From NCBI GenBank assembly GCA_016647705.1, contig CM028335.1, forward strand, positions 14,343,905-14,407,904: DNA of 64,000 nucleotides, read 5' to 3'. The notes beneath the pieces are model-generated. The model had not been told where the DNA came from and did no database searches. It was given only the letters and a program-made list of their open reading frames with translations. Numbering within the stretch: the stretch's first letter is position 1; every line of letters starts with the position of its first letter. The DNA comes from Eucommia ulmoides. Taxonomy: Eukaryota > Streptophyta > Magnoliopsida > Garryales > Eucommiaceae. Below, piece by piece: positions 1-12,190 of this stretch. The position numbers and the translations under genes were made by a program.

Positions 1-987
1 TAAGACCGCCGGAAGGGAGAAGAACGGAGAGGCAACGTGGCAGGCTAGGAACGTTTTCCACCACTTAATCCATGCAATATATACATACTTGTGCATGTGC
101 ATTGATTAAATAGCCTCCATCAAGTTTGAAATTAGAAAAAATTCTAGAGAAAGAGAGAGAGGACCGGAGCACGGGAGGGGTGATCGGACTTCCTTGAGTC
201 GGTGTTCCTCCGACAAGGTGGTCGTGGCTATTGCTCGTATGCATGATCGTGGAGGTGTCTTCGTCAGTTTCAGGGGAGAGCGAAAGTGGTTCGGTCGGTG
301 GGGTGGTTCGTCGACAGCGTGACGGGTGCGTTCTTAGCATTGTCGGTGAGCGAACATTGGGTTCGGTTGTTCAGCTTGTCGACAATCTTCGATCTGGTGA
401 GTACTTATACATATTTAATTGATCATTCTAGTAGGTGTGTGCATGCATGTGTATGTGATCGGCGATAGGATCGCTGGTTAGTTTCGGTTTCGTCCGACGG
501 TGGCGTTTCGACGGAGTGTATGTGTTTTGATTCTTGTTTCGTGCAGCGTGTCTATGTGTGTGTTGCTTCAACTGCATGCATGAGTGATCGTCGCTACGGC
601 GTGGCCGACGGTGTGTGTCACCACTACGGCAGTGCATGCTTGTGGGCGTCCTTTATTTCGGTTCAATACGGTAAAATGTGGGTATGTGGGAGTGTTGTTC
701 GGATCGTCGTCCATCGACCCTCAGCGATCGTGTGTGTGGGCGTTCTGGTTCAGTGTTATGCCTGTGTGTTTGTTTTACCCAGTTCGGCTGGCGACGGATG
801 TGTAGGATAGTGTATGTGTGTGTGTAATGTGTTGATCAGTGTGTTTATGCGTGTGCATAGGTGTGTTGTTGAAAACTGTTATGGGTAGCCAGTGCGTTGC
901 CGGCAGAGGAGGGCTGGTCGGCGAGCGGAGCACAAACAGAAAACAGAAACAGGAAAAGAAAAAAAAAAAAGAAGGAAGAAGAAGGGG

Positions 988-1026
<39 letters not shown>

Positions 1027-2117
1027 AGAAGAATTTGCACAAACCACCCCGATAAGAATTAAAAACTCATTTCGCGGCCCGTGAACAATTTGGAATAAGT
1101 AACATTTTCCGTTAAGTTTATTTCAGTTTATTGAATTGAATTCTAACATCAAAATTTTGGAATCAGAATAATAAATTGGGACTATGTGTATTACTAAATT
1201 TTATGCAATTATTTTTAATGAAATAAAAATTACCCGAAATAGTAATTTTCATAAGTGGGAAATGGAAAATTTCGGAATTTAGGGTCTGCATTGCACGATT
1301 TGATTATTTTGTATAAAATATTAATTTAGGCCCTATCATTACTAGATTCGCAAACGCCAACATCCCGGTAGGCTTTAGACAATGTTGTTATTGTAGCACA
1401 AAAAGCGAGGTGAGTGTACTGTCTTCTTACCAAACTGTGTTCTGTATATATATATATGATGACATATGTGTTTGCTTACACTATACGATTTCATAAATGA
1501 TATGGATCAAATAGGTTTTTGGAATTGTGTTGGTTTCTAAAAGAAGGCTTAAAAATAATTTTCGTTAGATATGAGTGGATATTTTGTAGGAAGGCATTCC
1601 TACGAATGTTACGGTACCGTTGCAACTCCCGATCGTGAGGTTAAAACGATCACTATGGCTAGCCAATGTGTGTTGTGGTGGAGTGGCTATGTGACATCTA
1701 TATACTTATACTTGATCCATATTTAAATGAGGTATTATTTAGAAAGTATTATTATGTAAAAATATTTTTATTAAGAAGGCAGTACACTCGCAGGTGAAAT
1801 AGTTAGGAGTCGGTCCCCTACTGGCACTGGGTAGAGTCCGGCAATGGTATAGCGAGGGAGTATTTTGGGAGGTGCTGCCTGAGGCAAATCTAGGAGAGGT
1901 TCATTGTTGTTTTTATCCTTTTTTTTTTTTTTTTTTGTTATTAAAAATGTAGGGACGGGTGTGTCCCTAGTTAGAGAAAATATTTATAGCCTGATTTTGG
2001 TGATTGTATAATTATGATTGTCTACTGTCGCTTTCTAGTTGATTTGTCCCTCAGAGGATGTCGTGTTGATGTCACGCCGGCCCCATAGGTGACGGGTGTC
2101 TGGGGTGGGGGGTGACA
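1..2117 (+). repeat. 5' LTR of Gypsy-A (partial)
   Basis: It aligns along its length with the 3' LTR at 7417-9753 and ends in the same GGGGTGACA just before a primer-binding site. Compared with the 3' LTR it lacks the 28-base repeat array (8945-9056) and about 120 bases after the conserved CCCGATCGTGAGG block. It contains a long A run near 961-1024 and an AT-rich promoter-like stretch near 75-95. Open frames here are low complexity (poly-Lys or poly-Phe) and not genes. Confidence 0.92.
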
Positions 2118-2121
2118 ATTT

Positions 2122-2139
2122 TGGTATCAGAGTCTAGGT
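2122..2139 (+). other. Primer-binding site of Gypsy-A (initiator tRNA-Met type)
   Basis: TGGTATCAGAGTCTAGG follows the LTR end by four bases. TGGTATCAGAGC is the usual plant retrotransposon site that pairs with the 3' end of initiator tRNA-Met. The leader that follows (about 2140-2260) is recognisably similar to the leader of Gypsy-R on the minus strand at about 28260-28370, which helps place the two in one family. Confidence 0.85.
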
Positions 2140-2599
2140 TATAGGTTCTGTAGACTTACTAGTGTTTGTAGCGTAAAGGATCATGAGATAGGAAGACGTA
2201 TCAGTCATCTAGTCAATAGGGGACTTTAAGATAAGGTGTCAGTGGGTGCTGTTGATACTCGCGTAATAGTTAATTGACGCATATTAATTACTGTAATTTT
2301 TCTGGTTGACCCAGTTAGTCGTTGAATTGAATTTTATAGCTGATAACAGGTATGGAGGGGGGGGAGATGAAACCTCTGGGAGTGTGAGACCCCAGGGGCA
2401 GGCGAAATCCCCGAGGCAAGTGGAGCCTCAGGAACAGAGAGATAGGGAGTAGGAAAGTTTGCATATTGTGGAATCCCACACGCAGGGTGATATGTTGCAA
2501 GGGAGCTTAGACGCGGTCGAAAGAATTTTGCAGGCCGCTGCCCAGCTGACGGAGTAGCAAGCGAGGATTATGGAAAGTCAAAGGGCCTAAAGTGATATT

Positions 2600-3553
2600 T
2601 CCACATCTCAGGTGGTACGACTGAAGAGGTTCAAGGAGTTAGACCCTCCAGCTTTCACCGGACGGCGGATCCGGTTGATGCGAAGAATTGGATTAGAGGT
2701 GTGGGTCATGTATTTGAGGCGATGGGAATTGTTGACGATAGTCGAGTTTTCCTTGCCACTTTTCAGCTGAGAGAGGAGGCCGAGCATTGGTGGGAAGAAA
2801 TGAAAATGTTGATTTTCGATTTTGGCGAGGAGATCACGTGGGGTCGTTTCGTTGCTGTGTTTAACGAGAAATATCTTCTTGAGTTTTACCGATTCCAGAT
2901 GGAGGAAGAATTTATCGTGTTGAAGCAAGGAAAGATTGACAGTTCAACAATACGAAGTCAAATTTGATTCTTTAGCCCGTTTTGCCCCTGATTTGGTAAG
3001 GACGGAAGAGACGAAATGCAGACGTTTCCAGAAGGGACTTCAGTTAGAGATTCATTCCAGGTTGACAAGCAAGCAGATTAAGAATTATGCAGAGTTGGTG
3101 AATATGGAAAAGCTAGTGGAGAGGGATGTGCAGGAAGCCGCCGAGAGTCGAGAGCAGTTCAAGAAGAGCTGATTTGAGTCACCCAACAGATTTTCGGGTG
3201 GCACTTCACGAGGGATGGTATCTCGACCGCCAGTTGCTCGGGCCTCATCATTTGGCCAATCAGTCAGAAGTCGTGGTCCCCGACAATCATACCCCAGGCA
3301 ACAACAAAGTGCATCGGAAGCTAGTGTGGGTCCGCAAAGGTATGGGAGGAGTCAGCCGGTTACTCAAACTGGGGGAAGCAGATGTTATCAGTGTGGAGCA
3401 CCGGGTCATTTAGCTAGAGATTGTCCCAGGGGAGGACTGATATGTTTTCATTGTCATGAGCTAGGTCATATATCTACGCATTGTCCGAAACTTGCCTCTA
3501 CATTTGTGCCTCCTGCGAGCAGTATGGGTAGTGCTGGTCCTAGCACTACCTAA
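2600..3553 (+). pseudogene. gag: Broken gag of Gypsy-A with two zinc knuckles
   Basis: Gag would form the particle that packages the element RNA. The retrotransposon gag core is readable from about 2630, with an FQL-REEAEHWWEE stretch near 2763-2800. The frame shifts near 2935-2965: coding moves from the frame at 2701 to the frame at 2936. A TGA at 3170-3172 then interrupts it. The C-terminal part (3215-3553) holds two CCHC zinc knuckles, [14 protein letters not shown] and [14 protein letters not shown], which bind nucleic acid. A TAA at 3551-3553 separates gag from protease in the same frame. The N-terminus is not clear. It is a decayed gag, not functional. Confidence 0.85.
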
Positions 3554-4075
3554 GGGCTTGGTAGAGGATCGACTGGTAGACCTTCAACGCGAGGTCGTGT
3601 GTTTGCTACTGCGCGACAGGATGCTCAGGCTACTCCTAATGTGGTCACAAGTATCATATCTTTATATGCTAGAGATACTCGTGTACTTATTGATCCCGGT
3701 TCTACGCATTCATTTGTTTCAGCAACCTTCATGATGCAAGTAGGCAGATTTCCCATTTCTTTATCATATCATATTGTTATTTCTACTCTAGTGGGTGAGT
3801 CGGTCTAGATCGATAGTGTGTATAAAGACAGTCCACTTCGGTTTGGTAATAGAAAGTTATTGGCAGATCTATTACCCTTGAGTATTCACAATTTCGATAT
3901 AATACTGGGTATGGATTTGCTATCCGGATATCATGCCACGGTGGACTGTTTCAAGAAAGAAGTGATATTTTGAATCTCAGGTGAGCCAGAGTTTGTATTT
4001 GCTGGAGATAGAATTATCACTCCTGTCTGTTTAATTTCAGTTTTAGAAGCCAGAAAATTATTGAGGAAATGATGT
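3554..4075 (+). pseudogene. Broken aspartic protease of Gypsy-A
   Basis: A retropepsin-like protease that would cut the Gag-Pol polyprotein. VLIDPGSTHSFVS (near 3687-3725) is the active-site region; the usual D-S/T-G triad reads D-P-G, so the catalytic loop is altered. The second conserved block, with IILGMDLL, lies near 3900-3925. Stops at 3806-3808, about 3971 and about 4070 break the frame, which is otherwise continuous with gag and RT. Length and spacing are normal for the family. Confidence 0.8.
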
Positions 4076-4087
4076 CAGGGATATCTT

Positions 4088-5500
4088 GTGCACGTGATTG
4101 ACACCAGTGAAAGAGAAATTCCGGTGGCAGATATTCCAGTAGTCAGAGATTTTTCTGACGTATTTCCAAAAGAATTGCTAGGGTTTCCCATAGATAGGGA
4201 CATGGAATTCACGATCGAGTTACTTCCAGGCACTACCCCTATATTGATTCCATCTTATCGTATGGCACTTACTGAGCTGAAAGAGTTGAAAGTGCAGTTG
4301 CAAGATTTATTAGACCGTGGGTTTATCAGGCCCAGTATCTCCCCATGGAGTGCCCCAATGCTGTTCGTGAAGAAGAATGATGGCACGTTGAGAATGTGTA
4401 TTGATTATCGGCAGCTGAATAGGGTGACGGTTCGTAATAAATATCTGTTGCCTAGGATTGATGACTTGTTTGACCAGCTCCAGAAAGCTAAAGTATTTTC
4501 CAAGATAGATCTTCGATCGGGGTACCACCAATTGAAAGTCAGAGATAGGGACGTGGCAAAAATCGCATTCCGTACGAGATATGGACACTATGAATTTCTG
4601 GTTATACCCTTTGGATTGACAAACACCCCTGCTGCTTTCATGGACTTGATGAACCGTATCTTTCAGCCTTATCTGGATCAATTTATTATAGTGTTCATTG
4701 ATGACATATTGGTTTATTCCCAAAGTAGGGAAGAGCATGCGAAACATCTCCAGCTCGTATTGTAGACGTTGCGAGAGAAGAGGTTATATGCAAAATTTAG
4801 TAAATGTGAATTCTGGCTAGATCATATGGTATTTTTAGGGCATGTTATTTTAGGAGATGGTATTCAGGTAGACTCAAAGAAAGTTAAAGCTGTTGTTCAG
4901 TGGGAAAGACCGAAAAATATGACTGAAATTCGAAACTTTCTAGGATTGGCGGGTTATTATCGATGGTTTGTGCAAGGATTTTCCGTTATAGCTACCCCGT
5001 TGACTCGATTGACCCACAAGGAATTCAAATTTGAGTAGACCGATAAATGTGAGCAAAGTTTCCAAGAGTTGAAGAGTAGATTGATATCGGCACCAATATT
5101 GTGCCTCCCGTCGGAAGGAGGTGGTTTCGTGATTTATAGTGACGTATCACACCAAGGGCTAGGATGTGTTCTGATGCAGTATGGTCACGTAATCGCATAT
5201 GCATCCTGGCAATTGAAGAACCATGAGCATAATTACCCGACGCACGATTTGGAGTTGGCAGCAATTGTGTTTGCCCTGAAGATTTGGAGGCACTACCTGT
5301 ATGGCGAGACATGTGAAATATACACCGACCATCAGAGTTTGAAATACTTGTTTACTCAGAAAGAATTAAATCTGAGGCAGAGGCGTTGGATAGAGTTGAT
5401 CAAGGATTATGATTGCACCATCCACTATCATTCGGGAAAGGCTAATGTTGTAGCAGATGCTTTGAGTCGAAAATCGGCAGGTTCGGTCGTACACATTCGA
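4088..5500 (+). pseudogene. pol: Broken reverse transcriptase and RNase H of Gypsy-A
   Basis: The RT domain spans about 4160-4990. It has the [22 protein letters not shown] region, the LRSGYHQ block and an intact FIDDILVYS catalytic motif near 4690-4720, then the [12 protein letters not shown] block of the RT-RNase H connection. RNase H follows (about 5120-5470) with FVIYSDVS, a TDHQSLKYL block and [14 protein letters not shown]. Two stops interrupt it: TAG at 4763-4765, where relatives have Gln, and TAG at 5036-5038, where relatives have Trp. Both fit single C-to-T type changes. All pieces lie in one frame, so the gene decayed by point mutation rather than rearrangement. Confidence 0.9.
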
Positions 5501-7051
5501 GTCTCGCAAGCTAAATTTTATGCAGAGTTGAGATCGTTGCGAGTTCAGTTAGCGGTTGGTCAGATGGCAGCATTGCTTGCAACCTTGACTTTGAGGCCGA
5601 CATTGATTGACCGCATTATTGAAGCTCAAAAGTTAGACGTTTTATTGGAGAGGATTCAGGATAAAGTGAAAAATAGTCACAGAACTGATCATCATATCAG
5701 GGATAGTGACGAAGCTTTGATGTGTGGGAATAGGCTGTGTATGCCTAATGACGTTAATTTGAAAAATGATATCTTGGAGGAAGCGCATAGCTCAGCGTAC
5801 GCGATGTATTCGGGGAGCACCAAAATGTATCGAGATTTGCATGAGCATTATTGGTGGATCAGAATAAAATGGAAAATCGCAGAATTTGTTGCCAGGTGCC
5901 TTGTTTGTCAGCAAGTAAAGATTGAGCATCAACGTCCAGGTGGGTTATTACAACCTCTACCTATTCCGGAGTGGAAGTGGGAGCATATTACGATGGATTT
6001 CATTTCAGAATTACCCCGTACTCAAAAGGGGTATAATTCCATCTGGGTGATCGTTGATAGGCTTATCAAGTCCGCTAATTTTCTGGCTGTAAAGATGACA
6101 TTTTCTCTTGAAAAATATGCCCGATTATATATCGATGAGATTGTTAGGTTGCACGGCGCACCGGTTTCTATAATGTCGGATAGAGATCCGAGATTTACTT
6201 CGAGGCTCTGGCCGAGTCTCCAGACTGCTTTGGGTACCAAGCTAAAATTTAGTACCACTTTCTATCCTCAGACAGACGGTTAATCAGAGCGTACGATACA
6301 GACGTTGGAGGATATATTGAGGGGATGTGTTCTGGAATTTCCTGGTAGCTAGGATGATCATTTGCCGTTGATGGAATTCGCCTACAATAACAGCTACCAC
6401 TCGGCAATCGAGATGGCTCCGTATGAAACGTTGTATGGTAGGAGATACAGAACCCCAGTTTGTTGGACTGAGGTAGGTGAACGTAAATTGTTGATGTCGG
6501 ACATAGCCCAACTGACAGCAGACAAGGTAGAGGTGATTCGAGAAAAAATGAAAATTGCTCAGAGTCGACAGAAGAGTTATGCAGACAAGCGCCGACGGGA
6601 GTTGGAGTTCAAGGTGGGAGATCATGTGTTCTTGCATATTTCTCCATGGAAAGGCATAATGAGGTTCGGGAAGAAAGAGAAGTTGAGCCCAAGGTACATC
6701 GGACCATATGAAATTCTAGAACGAGTTGGCATGACAGCGTATAGACTTGCGTTACCACCAGAATTATCTCGACTACACGACGTTTTCTATGTATCGATGC
6801 TCCGGAAATATGTGCCAGACCCTTCTCTTGTGTTGACTTCGCAGTCGATCGAGTTGGAAACAAATTTGACCTACGTTGAAGAGCCAGTCCAAATTCTAAG
6901 CCGTAAAGATCAGGTGTTGCGAACGAAAACGATTCCTTTAGTCAAAGTGTTGTGGCGTAGTCATGCGGTGGAAGAGGCGACATGGGAGCAAGAGGAAGAA
7001 ATGAAGAACAAATACCCGCATTTGTTCGACTCAGGTAAAATTTCGGGATAA
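5501..7051 (+). pseudogene. Broken integrase with chromodomain-like tail of Gypsy-A
   Basis: Integrase inserts the cDNA into the genome. The HHCC zinc region is partly visible (CLVCQQVK near 5900). The catalytic core includes [12 protein letters not shown] (near 5990), IMSDRDPRF (near 6170) and the region that should carry the catalytic Glu near 6290, just after a TAA at 6281-6283 where relatives have Gln. A second stop near 6350 falls where relatives have Trp. The tail (6362-7051) has the GPYEILERVG and LHDVFYVSMLRKY blocks and ends in a chromodomain-like segment with VKVLWRSH and EEATWE, which in chromoviruses guides insertion into heterochromatin. Confidence 0.88.
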
Positions 7052-7060
7052 AATTTCTTT

Positions 7061-7074
7061 TAGGAGGGAAGAGT
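7061..7074 (+). other. Polypurine tract of Gypsy-A
   Basis: TAGGAGGGAAGAGT lies directly before the LTR start (TGCAAAACC at 7075). This is where plus-strand DNA synthesis is primed during reverse transcription. It follows the integrase stop codon by about 10 bases. Confidence 0.75.
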
Positions 7075-9539
7075 TGCAAAACCTAAATTGTAAAACGTAC
7101 GTTATAAATAGTTGCACTTTAGAGCATTAGAAAATTTTAGGTACAAATTTTATTGATTAAGAACTCAAATCAAAACTTGGGGGTCGAATTTGCAAATTTA
7201 AAAACATTACTCTCAACTCGGGATGCCAATTGCCAATTAAAAATCAAAAATTGAAAATGTTAGGGATCAAATTACAATTTTAGAAACTTATAAATGTTAA
7301 ATTGAACTCAAAAAGAAGACTTTAAGAAATTAGAGGGGGGAAAGAGTAATTTAACAAAAACTTTTTTAAAACATATATATATATATATATATATACACAC
7401 GCATACGCCGTGCGTGTGAGACCACCGAAAGAGAGAAGAACGGAGAGGCAACGTGGCAGGCTAGGAACGTTTTCCACCACTTAATCCATGCAATATATAC
7501 ATACTTGTGCATATGCATTGATCAAGCAGCCTCCATCAAGTTTGAAATTAGAAAAAATTCTAAAGAGAGAGAGAGGACCGGAGCACGGGAGGGGTGATCG
7601 GACTTCCTTGAGTCGGTGTTTCTCCGGCAGGGTGGTCATGGCTATTGCTCGTGTGCATGATCATGGAGGTGTCTTTGTCAATTTCAGGGGAGAGCGAAAG
7701 TGGTTCGGTCGGTGGGGTGGTTTGTCGACGGCGTGACGGGTGCGATCTTAGCCTCGCCGGTGAGCGAACGTTGGGTTTGGTTGTTCAGCTTGTCGACGAT
7801 CTTCGATCTGGTGAGTACTTATACATATTTAATTAACTATTCTAGTAGGTGTGTGCATGCATGTATATGTGATCGGCAATAGGATCGCCGGATGGTTTCA
7901 GTTTCGTCTGATGGTGGCGTTTCGACGGAGTGTATGTGTTCTGATTCTTGTTTCATGCAGCGTGTGTATGTGTGTGTTGCTTCGACTGCATGTGTGAGTG
8001 ATCGTCGCTACGGTGTGGCCGACGGTGTGTGTCACCGCTACGGCGGTGCATGCTTGTGGGTGTCATCTGTTTCGATTCAATACGGTAGAATGTGGGTATA
8101 TGGCAGTGTTGTTCGGATCGTCATCCGTCGACCCTCGGCGATCGTGTGTGTGGGCGTTCTGGTTCAGTTATATGCCTGTGTGTGTGTTTTACCCAGTTCG
8201 GCCAGCGACGGGTGTGTAGGACAGTGTATGTATGTGTGTAATGTGTTGATCAGTGTGTGTATGCATGTGTTGCTGAAAACTGTTATGGGTAGCCGGTGCG
8301 TCGCCGGCAGGGGGGGCTGGTCGGCAAGTGGAGCACAAACAGAAAACAGAAACAGGAAAAAAAAGAAGGAAGAAGAAAGGAAAAAAAAAAAAAAAAAAGA
8401 ATTTGCACAACCACCCCGATAAGAATTAAAAACTCATTTCGCGGCCCGTGAACAATTCGGAATGAGTAATGTTTTCCGTTAAGTTTATTTCAGTTTATTG
8501 AATTGAATTCTAACATCAAAATTTTGGAATCGGAATAATAAATTGGGACTGTGTATTACTAAATTTTATTCAATTATTTTTAATCAAATAAAAATTACCC
8601 GAAATAGTAATTTTCATAAGTAAAATGTGGGAAATGGAAAATTTCGAAACTTAGGGTCTGCATTGCACGATTTGATTATTTTGCATAAAATATTAATTTA
8701 GGTTTTATCATTAATAGGTTCGCAAACGCCAACATCACGGTAGGCTTTGGACGGTGCTGTTATTGTAGCACAAGAAGCTAGGTGAGTGTACTGTCTTCTT
8801 GCCAAACTGTGTTCTGTATATATATATGATGACATATGTGTTTGCTTACACTGTACGATTTCATAAATGATATGGATCAAGCAGGTTTTTGGAATTGTGT
8901 TGGTTTCTAAAAGAAGGCTTAAAAATAATTTTCGTTAGATATGAGTGGATTATATTTCTCCCCGTAAGGGGTGTGGATTATATTTGTCCCCGTAAGGGGT
9001 GTGGATTATATTTGTCCCCGTAAGGGGTATGGATTATATTTCTTCCCAAAAGGGGTGTGGATATTTCGTAGGAAGGCATTCCTACGAATGTTACGGTATC
9101 GTTGTAACTCCCGATCGTGAGGTTAAAACGATCACTATGGCTAGCCAGTGTGTGTTGTGGTGGAGTGGTGGTTTGAGATGTGATATTTATTTATACTGGG
9201 TGATTTATTATTTATTGTGGTGATCGGTATGATATTTATACTAGATGGTTTTGAAATGGAACTTATATATATTGCTTTATTTTCACTACATATATTATGA
9301 CAACTTTTACAAGTTATGTGACATCTATATACTTATTCTTGATCCATATTTAAATGATATATTATTTAGAATGTATTATTATGTAAAAATATTTTTATTA
9401 AGAAAGCAGTACACTCGCAGGTGAAATAGTTAGGAGTCGGTCCCCTACTGGCACTGGGTAGAGTCCGGCAATATAGCGAGGGAGTATTTTGGGAGGTGCT
9501 GCCTGAGGCGAACCTAGGAGAGGTTCATTGTTGTTTTTA

Positions 9540-9573
<34 letters not shown>

Positions 9574-9753
9574 TTATTAAAAATTCAGGGACGGATATGT
9601 CCTTAGTTAGAGAAAATGTTTATAGCCTGATTTTGGTGATTGTATAATTATGATTGTGTACTGTCGCTTTATAGTTAATTTGTCCCTCAGAGGATGTTGT
9701 GTTGATGTCACGCCGGCCCCATAGGTGACGGGTGTCCAGGGTGGGGGGTGACA
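7075..9753 (+). repeat. 3' LTR of Gypsy-A
   Basis: This 2,679-base LTR starts TGCAAAAC and ends GGTGACA. It contains a (TA)n run near 7373-7395, a TATA-like stretch at about 7490-7499, GA-rich and poly-A sections, a 28-base tandem array (8945-9056), a palindrome GTAGGAAGGCATTCCTAC at about 9068-9085, and the conserved CTCCCGATCGTGAGG block. It matches the 5' LTR at roughly nine bases in ten by eye, except for the array and one deletion. The same LTR family recurs at 21157-33116 and in Gypsy-R. Confidence 0.93.
8945..9056 (+). repeat. 28-bp tandem array in the Gypsy-A 3' LTR
   Basis: Four units of 28 bases begin at 8945, 8973, 9001 and 9029, and a partial fifth begins at 9057. Each reads roughly GTGGATTATATTTGTCCCC plus GTAAGGGGT. 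The 5' LTR has none at the matching place (near 1572), so the two LTRs of one element differ in copy number. The other two LTR types in this window carry a different array at the same place. Confidence 0.9.
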
Positions 9754-10480
9754 CAAATCATCTTGGTTTTTATGATTTCAATGGAGTATTTCAAGGGATT
9801 CAAAGTACTTTTGAAATATATCATGTTTTATGTGGTTCCTATTTATTTTGTCCATTTATTTAATTATTCTCTTAATTAAAATGATAAAATACTTCATATT
9901 CTTAAAAATTTTGATTTGAAAAAGTTTAAGGGGCCAAATTCGTCTTTTCAAAGAATATTTTTTAATAAACTTACTTGTTTTGAACGTATTCGATATATGG
10001 GGTCTTAAGGTATTATGAATTGACATAAAATCTGAAAATTAGTCGTTGGAGGCCTAGTTCTTGTATATTAATATAGACCTGCAGGATTAAGAAAACACAC
10101 TCAAGAACTTTCAGATTTTGGCTTTCTAAGATAGATTTTTAAAATGAAAATTATAAGTGAGATTGTGAAAAGAGTTTTTAATCTAACGCGCTAAACATTT
10201 TTGTCACCGGTTTGTATTTTGATATTGAGTTATCGTAATCATTTTCGACGAATCCCGGTGACATTTTTCCAAACTATTGGTTTTACTTTCTTATATTATT
10301 TTGATTAATTGCTTGGATGAGTTATTTGAGAAAAATCCTTTTTAAAGCTAAGTGTGTGATTTTTTTTTTTAAAAAACGATTTTTATTTGATAAATCTGAT
10401 TACGTGATATTTGTGTTTAATTATTTAAATCAGATTTATGCCTTAAATTATTTAAATCAAATTTGTGCCTAATTGTGTTC
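9754..10480 (+). repeat. Part of the Copia-A 5' LTR
   Basis: It aligns with 12927-13620 of the 3' LTR. Shared landmarks are the CAAATCATCT start, a TTGTCACCGGTTTGTRTTTT stretch and the repeated ATTTAAATCARATTTRTGCC near the end. Similarity stops near 10480, where a deletion joins LTR to integrase sequence; the last 740 or so bases of the LTR are absent. Confidence 0.82.
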
Positions 10481-10514
10481 AAAACTTATTGGATTATATA
10501 GAAATGTGTCAATA

Positions 10515-11215
10515 GTTAGAGGGCTTAAAATGTATTTTGACCAAAATCTTATGCACTCGTAATTGTTAATGATTACTCTAAACTAACATGGATGTTTTTC
10601 ATATCTAAGAAAAGTGAGATGGCATCTATTTTTTTCCAAATTCTGTAAACGTGTGCAAAATGAGCAACAGGCATGCATAATTAATATTCGTAGCAATAGA
10701 GACAAAGAATTTAAAAATGATAAGATTATTAGTTTTGGTGATGAACTTAGTTATTCTCATAATTTCTCTATACTAAGAACTCCACAACAAAATGGTGTTG
10801 TGGAAAGAAAAAATATGACACTTCAGGAAATGGTCAGGATTATGCTGAATGAGAATAATTTTCCTAAATATTTCTAGACTGAAGCGATAAGTACTGCATG
10901 CCACGTTATGAATATAGTGTCTATCCGAAGAGATTTTAATAAAACTCCTTATAAGATTTGGAATAGGAAACCCCCAAATATATCTTATTTTAAAATTTTA
11001 GATGTAAATGTTTTATTTGATAAGGATAATTTGGGTAAATTTGATGCCAAATCTGATTATGGTATCTTCCTTGGGTATGCTTTGGATAGTAAAATGTATA
11101 GAATTAATAATAAACGTACAGTAGTTGTGGAAAATCTATGCATGTTGTATTTCAAGAATCTGATCCATTTATATCGAGAAAAGATTTGGATGATGATGCA
11201 TATATAACATTATTT
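10515..11215 (+). pseudogene. Copia-A integrase remnant
   Basis: A copia integrase core. VNDYSKLTWMFF near 10555 is the start of the core. The block usually read S-D-x-G-x-E-F appears as SNRDKEF near 10695, so the second catalytic Asp is lost. PQQNGVVERKN near 10785-10815 keeps the Glu block. After a stop at 10875-10877 the C-terminal part continues (10908-11207) with TPYKIWNRKPPNISYFKI and FLGYALDSK. The N-terminal zinc region is deleted. It cannot be active. Confidence 0.85.
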
Positions 11216-11224
11216 GTCAAGTAA

Positions 11225-12190
11225 AATGGATCTGATATCCTATTAGTAAATATATGTGGATAGTATTATCTTCGGTTCTACTAATGAGGATTTCTGTTAA
11301 GAGTTTGCCAAGATTATGTAGATTGAGTTTGAAATGAATATGATAGGGAATTAATCTTCTCTCTTGGGTTACAAACTAAACAAACTAAAGAATGGATTTT
11401 TACAATCAAGCCAAGTATACCAAGGAGTTACTAAAAAATATGGTTTGGATGGTGCTAAAGAATACAAAACTCCCATAACAACAGTTACAAAAATAGAAAA
11501 AGACGATACGAGAAAACATGTCAATGAAAATATATATTAAGGTAGGATTGGTAGTTTGTTGTCTTACTGTTAGTAGACTTGATATCATGTTTAGTGTATG
11601 CTTGTGCGCAAGATTTCAATCTTGTCCGAAAGAATTGCATCTAACAACTATTAAACAAATCTTTCAATATTTAAAGGGAATAGTCATCTAGGATTATAGT
11701 ATCATAGGGGGAGTGACTTTAAACTTATTAGTTACTCCGACACCGATTTTACTGGATACAAAATTGCGTGTAAAAGCACAAGTGGTTCATGTTACTTTTT
11801 GAGACATGCCGTAATTTTTTGGTTTAGCAAGAAACAAAATTCAATTGCGTTATCTACAATTGAGGCAAAATATTTGGCAGTTAGTAATTGTTGTGCTCAA
11901 ATTCTATATATTAAACAACAATTATATTATTTTAGGATATGTATGGAAGAAGTTCATATATATTGTGATAATAAAAGTGTTATTTGCTAAAGTAAGAATC
12001 CAACACAACACTTACAAACTAAGCACATAAAGATTTGACATTATTTTATTCGTGATCACATTCAGAAAGAAAATATAACTATTGAATATGTTGATACTTC
12101 CTACTAGGTTGCTGATATTTTTACTAAACCTCTAATTGAAGATCCATTTATCAAAATTATTTGAGCTTTAGGTATGACTAGGCATAAAGA
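11225..12190 (+). pseudogene. Copia-A RT end and RNase H remnant
   Basis: The RT catalytic loop is visible near 11253 as YVDSIIFGSTNEDF, with the second catalytic Asp replaced. The QAKYTKELL and SRLDIMFSV blocks follow. RNase H covers about 11735-12110 with YSDTDFTGY, STIEAKYLAV and CDNKSVIC, and the ADIFTKPL end block lies near 12115. The N-terminal half of RT is missing. Several stops and frame changes break it. Confidence 0.82.

Larger units (their letters stand above)
1..9753 (+). mobile_element. Gypsy-A: Ty3/gypsy LTR retrotransposon (Tekay/Del-type chromovirus), 5' end outside window
   Basis: This is a Ty3/gypsy element in the order LTR, primer-binding site, gag, protease, RT, RNase H, integrase, polypurine tract, LTR. 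The integrase-last order defines gypsy. The integrase tail with an IPLVKVLW-type chromodomain-like motif, together with LTRs of about 2.7 kb, fits the Tekay/Del lineage; the lineage call is inference. Bases 1-2117 align with about 7417-9753, so roughly 340 bases of the 5' LTR lie left of the window. The element ends in TGACA at 9753 and is followed by CAAAT, a sequence also found in the intact Copia-A 3' LTR near 12926, so it landed inside the Copia-A 5' LTR. Gag-pol is broken by in-frame stops and one frameshift, so the copy is dead. Confidence 0.93.

Noticed and set aside
839..1084. Open frames on both strands across A-rich stretches (also 8189-8422, 23250-23690, 29833-30341)
   Set aside because: They are poly-Lys or poly-Phe translations of long A or T runs within gypsy LTRs and have no domain.
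8945..9056. A CRISPR-like direct repeat array (also 32134-32366 and 20015-20158)
   Set aside because: Units are contiguous tandem repeats with no unique spacers, inside LTRs or a foldback of a plant genome.
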